Below are positions 53,734 to 61,781 of a DNA stretch of 64,000 bases, piece by piece. The notes beneath the pieces are model-generated. The model made no database searches and was not told the origin of the DNA. It saw only the letters and a program-made list of their open reading frames with translations. The stretch lies in assembly GCF_000331535.1 (NCBI RefSeq), contig NZ_AMZN01000001.1, positions 1-64,000 on the forward strand, in the 5' to 3' direction. The stretch is from Fulvivirga imtechensis AK7. Lineage in GTDB: Bacteria; Bacteroidota; Bacteroidia; Cytophagales; Cyclobacteriaceae. Numbering within the stretch: position 1 is the first letter of the stretch; each line of letters begins with the position of its first letter. A program made the position numbers and the translations under genes.

Positions 53734-54207
53734 ATGAAAGGCATTTTTATTTTATTTTGTTGTTTTTATGTCACAGACTTGTTGCAAGCACAGGATATCA
53801 TTCCCTTCAGAGAGGCAAATTCTTATGTCTTTGAATTAGACTATAACTTTAAAACAAAACCGCCGCCACCTAAAGACTTCATATCGATGACCGATACATC
53901 TCCGGGTACCACGGATCTGTTGCCCTATGTTAAAGTAAAGTTTGATCTACTCACGCTGGGGCAAAATGATTATCGGATTAAAGTGGTAAACGGCCATGGA
54001 GGATCAGTTTTTAGTAGAAAATTGAAGGGGCCAATGGCCTTTGATATCGATATGGGATTTGCAGAAGACATTAAAGACCGTATAGTACCCCATTCCTATA
54101 GCGTCTATTTTATGGATAAAGCTAAAAATATCCTTTCCCAGATCACCATTGAAGTAAAAAAAGACGGTGAACTACTGCTTAATGAGCAGGTATATGGGAA
54201 GTTGTAG
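53734..54207 (+). CDS. small exported protein of unknown function
   Basis: A 157-residue protein with a signal peptide (MKGIFILFCCFYVTDLLQA, then Q). The mature part is strand-rich (SYVFELDYNFKTKPPPPKDF, LPYVKVKFDLLTLGQNDYRIKVV, MAFDIDMGFAEDIKDRI, HSYSVYFMDKAKNILSQITIEV), like a single Ig-like domain. I do not recognise the family. I start at the ATG beginning MKGIF; 12 more codons upstream are poor. Confidence 0.65.
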   Translation: MKGIFILFCCFYVTDLLQAQDIIPFREANSYVFELDYNFKTKPPPPKDFISMTDTSPGTTDLLPYVKVKFDLLTLGQNDYRIKVVNGHGGSVFSRKLKGPMAFDIDMGFAEDIKDRIVPHSYSVYFMDKAKNILSQITIEVKKDGELLLNEQVYGKL

Positions 54208-54304
54208 TGGCTATATATCTGTCTGATTACCAGTTATTTAAATTTTATTTTCTCCTTTTGGTCCTATAATTGTTCTACAACGTGCAGAACAATCTCTTAA
54301 GGCT

Positions 54305-54727
54305 ATGAAGATAACTGTACCGTTTTTATTGATACTGGCTGTTGCAATCCAGGCCTGCCACATCGATATAGAAGAACCGGCTCCCGTGATAGTATATGCC
54401 GATGAGAGGGATTATTTCACTGGAGTTTTTAATGTGGAAGAATACAGCGAGACATTCGATGTTCATAACTATTATACTATTGATGTGGTGAAGGCAGCGG
54501 GATATCCAGGTATGGTTTACCTGAGAAACTTTTACGGAGCAGGTGTAATGGTTTTGGCCGAAGTAGAGGGCGTTCATTTGTATATTCCTCACCAGGAAAT
54601 AAATGGATTTGAAATTGAAGGAGAAGGTATAATTAACGATCACCGGCTTGATCTGTACTATACAGTGCATGATCATCTGGCGGCATATGATTTTATAGAT
54701 TACTGTAGTTCCACGGCATGGCGATAG
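54305..54727 (+). CDS. small putative lipoprotein
   Basis: A 140-residue protein with a lipobox (MKITVPFLLILAVAIQAC, lipidated Cys18). The mature protein is acidic and beta-rich (YFTGVFNVEEYSETFDVHNYYTIDVV, GVMVLAEVEGVHLYIPHQE, GEGIINDHRLDLYYTVHD) and may form a lipocalin-like or LolA-like barrel. Function unknown. A terminator follows. Confidence 0.72.
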   Translation: MKITVPFLLILAVAIQACHIDIEEPAPVIVYADERDYFTGVFNVEEYSETFDVHNYYTIDVVKAAGYPGMVYLRNFYGAGVMVLAEVEGVHLYIPHQEINGFEIEGEGIINDHRLDLYYTVHDHLAAYDFIDYCSSTAWR

Positions 54728-54762
54728 CCGCTGTGGGGTGTTGTTTTGAGTTTTATGACCTG

Positions 54763-54790
54763 AAATCCCGGATTACCCCGGGATTTTTTT
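54763..54790 (+). terminator. rho-independent terminator
   Basis: AAATCCCGG and CCGGGATTT form a 9-bp perfect stem with a short loop, followed by TTTT. It closes the lipoprotein transcript before bshB1. Confidence 0.85.
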
Positions 54791-54864
54791 GTTTAAACAT
54801 TAATTATAAACCGTGCCTTTCCTTTTATTTAGTAATTTAGCGTTTTCAATAAGGTTTTTAGAAG

Positions 54865-55584
54865 ATGAAATTAGATATATTGGCATTGGCGGCCCATCCG
54901 GATGACACAGAGCTTAGCTGTTCAGGTACGTTGGCGGCACACATAGCTCAGGGATATAAAGTTGGAGTGGTCGACCTCACCAGGGGTGAAATGGGCACCA
55001 GGGGTACTGTTGAGATCAGGAAACAGGAGGCGCAAGCATCAGCAGAAATATTAAAATTGTCAGTACGGGAAAACCTGGGATTTGAAGATGTGTTTTTTGC
55101 CAATGATAAGGAACATCAGCTCCGGGTTGCAGCAATAATCCGAAAATACCGGCCGCACATACTGCTGGCTAATGCAGTTAGAGACCGGCACCCTGATCAT
55201 GGGAAAGCTGCAAGCCTGGCTACTGACGCTTATTTTGTTGCTGGTCTGAAACAAGTGGAGTTGACTGATGAAGATGGACAGGTGTTGGAGCCGTGGCGTC
55301 CTAAGGCGGTTTACCACTATATTCAAAGCAACTACATAAAACCTGATTTTGTAGTGGATATCAGTGATGTATGGGATATTAAAATGGCGTCTATAAGAGC
55401 ATTTAAGTCACAGTTTTTTAATCATGACAGTGCTGAGCCTGAAACTTACATATCCAATCCGGAATTTATGAAGATGATAGAAGCCCGGGCTAAGGAATAC
55501 GGCCATAGCATAGGCGTAAAATATGGAGAAGGGTTTACAGTAAACCGTAATATCGGCATTAAAGATATCACCGGTTTACTGTAA
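54865..55584 (+). CDS. bshB1: bacillithiol biosynthesis deacetylase
   Basis: A 239-residue LmbE/PIG-L-type zinc deacetylase. AAHPDDTE (zinc ligands H11, D14) and DRHPDHG (the later His pair) are intact, and DLTRGEMGTRG is a BshB1 phrase. It removes acetyl from GlcNAc-malate in bacillithiol synthesis, the low-molecular-weight thiol of many Bacteroidota. bshA and bshC are not in the window. The start is the ATG giving MKLDILALAAHPDD. Confidence 0.92.
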   Translation: MKLDILALAAHPDDTELSCSGTLAAHIAQGYKVGVVDLTRGEMGTRGTVEIRKQEAQASAEILKLSVRENLGFEDVFFANDKEHQLRVAAIIRKYRPHILLANAVRDRHPDHGKAASLATDAYFVAGLKQVELTDEDGQVLEPWRPKAVYHYIQSNYIKPDFVVDISDVWDIKMASIRAFKSQFFNHDSAEPETYISNPEFMKMIEARAKEYGHSIGVKYGEGFTVNRNIGIKDITGLL

Positions 55585-55588
55585 GTTG

Positions 55589-56503
55589 TTACAAACCTTT
55601 AACAGGCTCTACTGTATAACCTTCCTGGGAAAGCAGGTGTAAAATTCCCTCTTCATCGGCAAGATGAGAGGCACCAATAGCGAAGAACGTAGGTGATTCT
55701 TTCATATAAGAGGTCATTTTAGGGATCCACTCCCTATTTCTTTCAACAATAAAATGCTGTTTAAACCGGGCATTTTCTTCAACAGGATGCATAGTATACT
55801 CCAATGTAGTGTGAAGATCGCCCTGCTTATATGCCTCAATCAATGTTTTGTAATCGGCCAATTGGGCATCAAGATTTTCCAGTGTATGTTTCAAAGCGTT
55901 TACCTGATCTTCGATAGGGAATTTTTCCAGGGCTTCCACCTCTCGTTCTACAGTTTCAAGGCCGAGCGTCAGCATATCCTTTTCTACAGCTTTTTCAATC
56001 AGGTGTAGCTCATAATATTTCACCTCTTTACCCAGGGCCAGCCGGGTAATAGTCGTGGAAAGCATTACAGGTTTAAAGTGTTTGTATACCAGATTAAATT
56101 TCATGCTGCTTACACCAAATTTATTGGTAAACAGATCCTTCAGCTTGTTGTATTCTTCCTTTGAAAGAAAATCTTCAATGCTTTTGTGGCCATCGAGGTG
56201 AGCGGCTTTGTTTAATTCATGTTTGGCATGATGATCTAACAGTGTTTCTGTGGAGAGTATTTTACATTCGGCCAGGCGCTCGCTGACGTTTTTAGGCATG
56301 AAAAAATCATCGGCAGGTATAAATTTGACAATGGCGAAAATGTAAGATGGTTTTTCCAGCCCATTACCGCTTACCTTCCAAAGGAGCGCGTTTTCTTTGT
56401 AAACCTCAGTTTGCCCGACTGAAGAAAAGTGAATCAGAAAGAGAATGGCAGAAAGCGCCAATTGCACGCTTCTTTTGAAGGATGTAGTTAAAGGATTGTT
56501 CAT
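55589..56503 (-). CDS. TraB/GumN family protein
   Basis: A 304-residue exported protein (signal about 1-32 from MNNPLTTSFKRSV). WKVSGNGLEKPSYIFAIVKF, LGLETVEREVEALEKFPIE and the C-terminal FFAIGASHLADEEGILHLLSQEGYTVEPV are the TraB/PrgY/GumN (Tiki-like) signature; GASHL carries a conserved His of the putative metalloprotease fold. One odd point: the usual GSxH phrase near the N terminus is here replaced by FAIVKF, so the enzyme may be inactive. Function unknown. Confidence 0.85.
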   Translation of the reverse strand: MNNPLTTSFKRSVQLALSAILFLIHFSSVGQTEVYKENALLWKVSGNGLEKPSYIFAIVKFIPADDFFMPKNVSERLAECKILSTETLLDHHAKHELNKAAHLDGHKSIEDFLSKEEYNKLKDLFTNKFGVSSMKFNLVYKHFKPVMLSTTITRLALGKEVKYYELHLIEKAVEKDMLTLGLETVEREVEALEKFPIEDQVNALKHTLENLDAQLADYKTLIEAYKQGDLHTTLEYTMHPVEENARFKQHFIVERNREWIPKMTSYMKESPTFFAIGASHLADEEGILHLLSQEGYTVEPVKGL

Positions 56504-56567
56504 TAGTACGTTTGGTTGATATCTTGTTGTAATTTTACAGAGCGAATCTAAAAAAATAATTTGAATA

Positions 56568-56966
56568 ATGTCGATAAATATTACAACGCCTGCATTGCTT
56601 TTTCCTGCCATTTCACTTCTGCTATTGGCCTATACAAATCGCTTTTTGGCCATAGCCACATTGATCAGAAGTTTGCATAAAAAGCACCAGGAATACCCAA
56701 ACGAACATATCATTGTAGGGCAGATCAAAAACCTGAAAACCAGGCTCAGCCTGATCAAAAACATGCAGGTGTTTGGTGTGTCCAGCTTCTTTTTATGCGT
56801 ATTGAGCATGTTTATGCTTTTCCAGGACAATGAACTTTATGGTAATTACATGTTCGGTGCCAGTATGCTGCTTTTGTTGATATCTCTGGGTATTTCTTTG
56901 AGAGAACTCCAGATCAGTACCCGTGCGCTTAGCCTGGAGCTGAGTGATATGGAGCTTAAGAAGTAA
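56568..56966 (+). CDS. DUF2721 membrane protein
   Basis: A 132-residue protein with three membrane segments (near 7-25, 66-86 and 93-112). MSINITTPALLFPAISLLLLAYTNRFLAIATLIRSLH opens it and SMFMLFQDNELYGNYMFGASMLLLLISLGISLRELQIS is the DUF2721 core. No function is known. It is divergent from the TraB/GumN gene. Confidence 0.82.
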   Translation: MSINITTPALLFPAISLLLLAYTNRFLAIATLIRSLHKKHQEYPNEHIIVGQIKNLKTRLSLIKNMQVFGVSSFFLCVLSMFMLFQDNELYGNYMFGASMLLLLISLGISLRELQISTRALSLELSDMELKK

Positions 56967-56978
56967 GCTTCTTTACAC

Positions 56979-57818
56979 CTATTGCTTCTTGAGGCTGTCT
57001 ATTTCTGCGCCAGCAGGTCTTAGGAATAATGATGCATCCGCTTGTTTATCAGAAAGATCGACATTTGAAAATTCGGCACGATATCGCACCTCTCTGATGG
57101 AATCAGCTTCATATTTGTGACCTGTCATCACTTTAGGTACGGTCAGTCCGTTTACCTGCTGCCATTCGTTGTACACAAGTACATTGTAGTTTTCATGTTT
57201 TTCTCCACTAAAATAGGTGACCGTGTATAGCAGTACCTCAAGTTGAAAGGTCTCGGGATTGAAATGGGCGATATACAGATCACCATCTGCGTCTCCTACA
57301 CCTTTTTGAAATGAGACTTTTAATGCCAGGTAGCGCTTTCCTTCTATTTCACGTTCACCCAGATCTTCATAATTAATACCTGGATCTGCCAGCACAAAAG
57401 GCATAGCAAAAAAATAGAAAACCAGGTTGTGATAAAACCTGGGTGGCATTTGGGCAAAAGCAACTTTATCAGGCGTCACCCACACATCTTCACCATCAAA
57501 GCCTATAGTATAACTGCTTCCGCTAATGCGGACTTTACGGCTCTTAAGGTCTATCAACTGATGCTCTTTTTTCTCTTTACCAAGGGTGGTTGTGAGGTCA
57601 TATTCGAGGGAATAGAATGTTTGCCAGTGCGCTGAACTGCCATGGGCATCCAATGCCTTTTGTAAAATGTGGGGATATTCCGGTTTATTTTTTTTCGCTA
57701 TTACAGCGTCCGGCCTGTCTGAAGGTTTATCTGAACAAGCCGATGCAGTAAAAACCAAAAGGAAGAGCAGATACTTTCTAAATGGGTGCATGCGTATTTT
57801 CATCTTGTTATTTTTCAT
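56979..57818 (-). CDS. putative lipoprotein (DUF6503-like)
   Basis: A 279-residue protein with a lipobox (about 10 basic residues, then YLLFLLVFTASAC, Cys28). The mature part begins with a short disordered stretch (SDKPSDRPDAVIAKKNKPEYP), then beta strands (EYDLTTTLGKEKKEHQLIDLKSRKVRI, DGEDVWVTPDKVAF, HFNPETFQLEVLLYTVTY). It resembles LolA-like or DUF6503 proteins of this phylum. Function unknown. The ATG is preceded by a GTG codon that could also start. Confidence 0.78.
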   Translation of the reverse strand: MKNNKMKIRMHPFRKYLLFLLVFTASACSDKPSDRPDAVIAKKNKPEYPHILQKALDAHGSSAHWQTFYSLEYDLTTTLGKEKKEHQLIDLKSRKVRISGSSYTIGFDGEDVWVTPDKVAFAQMPPRFYHNLVFYFFAMPFVLADPGINYEDLGEREIEGKRYLALKVSFQKGVGDADGDLYIAHFNPETFQLEVLLYTVTYFSGEKHENYNVLVYNEWQQVNGLTVPKVMTGHKYEADSIREVRYRAEFSNVDLSDKQADASLFLRPAGAEIDSLKKQ

Positions 57819-57931
57819 CACTGCTTCTACATATGGTTAAATTCATATTGATGAGGTAAAGATAGGGTCACCTTTGTTCACCTGAATGTCTCATGGTTGA
57901 CATAATAGCCCATCCGGGTGAATATAGTGAA

Positions 57932-58825
57932 TCACACTAACGTCCGATGCTCATAGCGCTCTGCATTCTTTTTTGGTTGTATATGATGTCCTTTTTCCTT
58001 CATATATACCAAAACGAATGCGGCTCCGAAATACATGATGAGTGATGCATAAAAAATGAACAGTAATAGAAGCATGATGGATGCAGAGGCACCGAAGATG
58101 TTGTTCAGGTTGTCGGTTATCAATAATCTACCAAGCAGAAACTTGCCGATATCGAACAAGATAGCTGTGAAAAACCCTCCGATTATGGCGTATTTGCTTT
58201 TAATTCTGGCATTGGGCAGGTACCTGAACAAAATAGCAAACCAAAGGGTGGCTATCAGCAGCGATATGAGCTCATTGACTCCTCTGATCACTAGTGCATT
58301 TACTGAAGGTATGATCTGGTCGAGGTAATCTTTTAGCAGTGTGATAGCCGCGTCAGTGAGTATAGAAATCGAAAACAAAATTCCACCAACAAGTATGAGT
58401 GCAAAGGCACTCAGCCGCTGTTTAATGTTGTGTTGAATCTTTCGTGACTTCTTCAAGCGTATCTTCCATATCTGGTCAAATGCTTGCCTGATAATATGGA
58501 GAAGGGTAGTAGCTACAAATGCCAGAAAGATACTTCCACCGATAGTGATCCATTTACTACTCGCTTGTTTTCGAAAGTTATCGGCTATATTTCTTATCTG
58601 ATCGGCTGTATCAACGCCAAACCAACCGGCCATATGTTGATAAGCTTCTGTTGAAAGTGTATCTTGCCGGAAATAGAGACTTAATATATTGAATAAAATA
58701 ATTAAAATGGGAGCTGATGCGAAAAGTGTGAAAAAGGCTGTTGATGAAGCCAGCAGCAGGGGTTGACTTCTTTTCAACACATGGAATGATTTCGCGATGA
58801 TCTTTCCGGCCTTTTTGATGTTCAT
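57932..58825 (-). CDS. YihY/BrkB family membrane protein
   Basis: A 297-residue inner-membrane protein with six membrane segments. It has the family core (SSTAFFTLFASAPILIILFNIL, RYLPNARIKSKYAIIGGFFTAILFDIGKFLLG, IMLLLLFIFYASLIMYFGAAFVLVY). YihY proteins were once called ribonuclease BN in error. Function is unknown, with links to envelope integrity. Single gene. Confidence 0.93.
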   Translation of the reverse strand: MNIKKAGKIIAKSFHVLKRSQPLLLASSTAFFTLFASAPILIILFNILSLYFRQDTLSTEAYQHMAGWFGVDTADQIRNIADNFRKQASSKWITIGGSIFLAFVATTLLHIIRQAFDQIWKIRLKKSRKIQHNIKQRLSAFALILVGGILFSISILTDAAITLLKDYLDQIIPSVNALVIRGVNELISLLIATLWFAILFRYLPNARIKSKYAIIGGFFTAILFDIGKFLLGRLLITDNLNNIFGASASIMLLLLFIFYASLIMYFGAAFVLVYMKEKGHHIQPKKNAERYEHRTLV

Positions 58826-59088
58826 AAATTGTTGTACACATTTATTCTTCGATACTACAACAATTTTCAGTGCATCGAGTTTTATTAAAGTTTGTTTTTT
58901 GGCCTGGAATGAATAGTGGGCAGTGGGCGAAAGTAGTGGCGAAAAGAGTGTGGGTAATAACCGGGTCTTCTGTGCTGCACTTTGCTCTTAGGGCTTTCGG
59001 TCTTCCATCTATCTCAATACTCAATACTAATATCTCAATACTAATATATACAGGTGAAAAGTATTAATTATTTTTATATGTTTATGGA
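58826..59088. repeat. intergenic region with short tandem repeats
   Basis: The 263-bp divergent interval contains no convincing gene. CTCAATACTAATAT occurs twice in tandem around 59015-59047, preceded by a partial unit, and TAGTGGGCAGTGGGCGAAAGTAGTGGCG at about 58915 is another low-complexity run. No clear promoter motif was identified. Confidence 0.45.
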
Positions 59089-61683
59089 ATGACACTGTGC
59101 CGAAGCAATGTATTGGCAATTTTGCTAATGACTATGTCCTTACTATCATGTTCAGAGGGTGAAAACAACCTACTGGCGCCCGGTATATCAGAGGAGTTGG
59201 CGAATTATCGCAAATCTACCATTGATAGTATTGTATATGATCTTAGGTTCAATATTCCTCCCGGAAAGGATGCTCCGGTAACTGGTGAGGCCAGGATATC
59301 TTTTGCGCTTAAGAATAACGCTGAAGATGTGATCCTGGATTTTAACGCCTCTTCGGATAAGATCAAACAGGTAAAGTCAAATGGAGAGGTTATTGATATT
59401 TGGTGGGAGCAAGAGCATTTGATTATTCCTGCAGCACAATTGCAGTTGCAAAACACTATTCATATTCAATTTGAAGCGGGAGAGCAGTCTCTTAACCGGT
59501 ATGAGGACTATCTGTACACCCTTTTTGTCCCGGAAAGAGCGTCCACATGTTTTCCGGTATTTGATCAGCCCGATCTGAAGGCTCGCTATAAGCTGGCATT
59601 GACAGTGCCCAAAGGATGGCAGGCCGTGGCCAATGGGCCTGTGACATCCATAGAAGAAAATGGTGATGCTGTTAGCTACTATTTTGCAGAGACAAAACCC
59701 ATCAGCAGTTATTTGTTTTCGTTTGCTGCCGGGGACTTTAAAGTTGTAACCCGAGATGCGGGAGGCAGGGAAATGCGAATGTTGCACCGTGAAACTGACA
59801 GTGCTAAAGTAAATAGAAATGTAGATGCTATTTTTGAATGGCATGCCAAATCGCTGCAATGGCTGGAGGAGTATACAGGTATACCTTACCCTTTCGAAAA
59901 GTTTGACTTTGTATTGATCCCTTCCTTTCAGTATGGTGGTATGGAGCATCCGGGAGCTATTTTATACTCAGCTTCGACCTTATTCCTTGATGAATCATCC
60001 ACACTCAATCAGGAGCTGGGTCGTGCGCGGCTTATTGCTCACGAGACTGCCCACATGTGGTTTGGAGACCTCGTCACCATGAAGTGGTTTAATGACGTGT
60101 GGTTAAAAGAGGTATTTGCCAATTTTATAGCAGCAAAGATTGTGAATCCCGGTTTTCCTGAAGTGAATCACGACCTTCAATTTATGATGGCTCACTACCC
60201 GGGAGCTTATCATGTAGATCGTACGCGAGGTACCCATCCTATTCAGCAACCATTAGAGAACCTTAAAAATGCCGGCACGCTTTACGGAGGTATTATATAC
60301 CAAAAGGCTCCGGTAGTGATGAGAATGCTCGAGGAGAGCACAGGCAAGGATAAACTACAGGAAGGACTTCGTCAATATCTTAATACCTATGCTTTTGATA
60401 ATGCCAGTTGGGATGATCTCATAAATATTCTTTCGGATGACGTCACCTTTAATATAGACGGTTGGAACCAGAGGTGGGTAAAGTCTGCCGGTATGCCAGT
60501 GGTTTACTACAGGCTTTCAAGTAAGAAGAAAAATGAGACACTGATAGACAAACTTTCCATTTGGTCGAGAAATGAGTATGCCGATGAGGTACAATGGTGG
60601 AATCAGGACCTTCAAATACTATTGGGCTACACTGATTCTACGGCCATTGTTGAAGCTAATATTCTGACAGACTCAAAATCTTTTGACCTGGAAGGGATGC
60701 CATATCCGGAGTACCTTTTTTTGAATGCAGGAGGGTTGGGGTATGGATATTTTCGTATGGGTGGGGATTCGAAGGAGCATTTTTTGAAAAACATTGATAA
60801 GCATCAAGATCCTGTATTACGGGGTGCAGTATGGATCAACCTGTTTGAAGCGATGCTAAGAAGGCAACTGGACCCGGAAAAACTGATGAGCCGGGCTATG
60901 GCTAGTCTTCCACAGGAGAAGGAGGCGCTGATAGCAGAATATATTACCAGTATTATTGAAACCATATATTGGAGGCTCTATAGTCCTGAGCAGCGCCTAC
61001 AACTGGCTCCGCGCTTAGAAGGACTGCTGCTCAATATGACGCTTCATGCCCCTACGATTAATTTGAAGTCCACTTACTTCAACATACTCAAAAGGATCGC
61101 CATTACTGATAATAGCGTGATGATCTTAAAGAGGATATGGAGTGAAGAAATGACCCTGGAGGGCCTGCCTCTGGCTGAGCGTGATTTCACCAGCCTGGCC
61201 TATGAGCTGGCGGTAAGAGAAGTAGAGGGATACGAAGACATATTGAAACACCAGTACGAAAATATTACTAACCCAGACAGAAAGAAAAAATTTGAATTTA
61301 TAGAGCCCGCGCTTTCTGCAGATGAGACTGTAAGAGATGCTTTTTTTGCGAGTCTGAGAGATGAAAAGAACAGAAGCAATGAAGCCTGGGTGCTTGATGC
61401 TTTATCTTATCTCCACCACCCTTTGAGGGCGCAAAGTGCAGTGAAATATATTAAACCTGGTCTTGAAATGCTTACTGAAATTCAGTTGACAGGAGATATA
61501 TTCTTCCCCTACCGGTGGCTGGACAGAACACTTTCGGGGCATAGCTCTGAAGAAGCTGACAATGAAGTAAGGCAGTTTCTGTACAGACATAATAATTATC
61601 CGGCAAACCTGAAAAACAAGATATTACAGACTTCCGATATGCTTTTCAGAGCTGTTGAAATTAAAAATAAAACTGATAAATAA
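59089..61683 (+). CDS. M1-family metallo-aminopeptidase lipoprotein
   Basis: An 864-residue envelope aminopeptidase. The lipobox ends at LLSC (Cys21). The M1 motif HETAH is at 318-322 with the third zinc ligand Glu341 (KEVFANF), and the exopeptidase motif appears as GMEHPG at 284-289 instead of the textbook GAMEN. A large helical ARM-like C-terminal domain (from about 500) closes the active site. It releases N-terminal residues from peptides in the periplasm or at the outer-membrane surface. Monocistronic. Confidence 0.94.
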   Translation: MTLCRSNVLAILLMTMSLLSCSEGENNLLAPGISEELANYRKSTIDSIVYDLRFNIPPGKDAPVTGEARISFALKNNAEDVILDFNASSDKIKQVKSNGEVIDIWWEQEHLIIPAAQLQLQNTIHIQFEAGEQSLNRYEDYLYTLFVPERASTCFPVFDQPDLKARYKLALTVPKGWQAVANGPVTSIEENGDAVSYYFAETKPISSYLFSFAAGDFKVVTRDAGGREMRMLHRETDSAKVNRNVDAIFEWHAKSLQWLEEYTGIPYPFEKFDFVLIPSFQYGGMEHPGAILYSASTLFLDESSTLNQELGRARLIAHETAHMWFGDLVTMKWFNDVWLKEVFANFIAAKIVNPGFPEVNHDLQFMMAHYPGAYHVDRTRGTHPIQQPLENLKNAGTLYGGIIYQKAPVVMRMLEESTGKDKLQEGLRQYLNTYAFDNASWDDLINILSDDVTFNIDGWNQRWVKSAGMPVVYYRLSSKKKNETLIDKLSIWSRNEYADEVQWWNQDLQILLGYTDSTAIVEANILTDSKSFDLEGMPYPEYLFLNAGGLGYGYFRMGGDSKEHFLKNIDKHQDPVLRGAVWINLFEAMLRRQLDPEKLMSRAMASLPQEKEALIAEYITSIIETIYWRLYSPEQRLQLAPRLEGLLLNMTLHAPTINLKSTYFNILKRIAITDNSVMILKRIWSEEMTLEGLPLAERDFTSLAYELAVREVEGYEDILKHQYENITNPDRKKKFEFIEPALSADETVRDAFFASLRDEKNRSNEAWVLDALSYLHHPLRAQSAVKYIKPGLEMLTEIQLTGDIFFPYRWLDRTLSGHSSEEADNEVRQFLYRHNNYPANLKNKILQTSDMLFRAVEIKNKTDK

Positions 61684-61781
61684 TGGGTAATGAATTTTTT
61701 ATCAAAGGATTATTGCTTTGCTATTGAAGCTTTTATTAATTGAGCTGTCGTTTACTTTTTAAAGATTAGTTACCCCGATCC

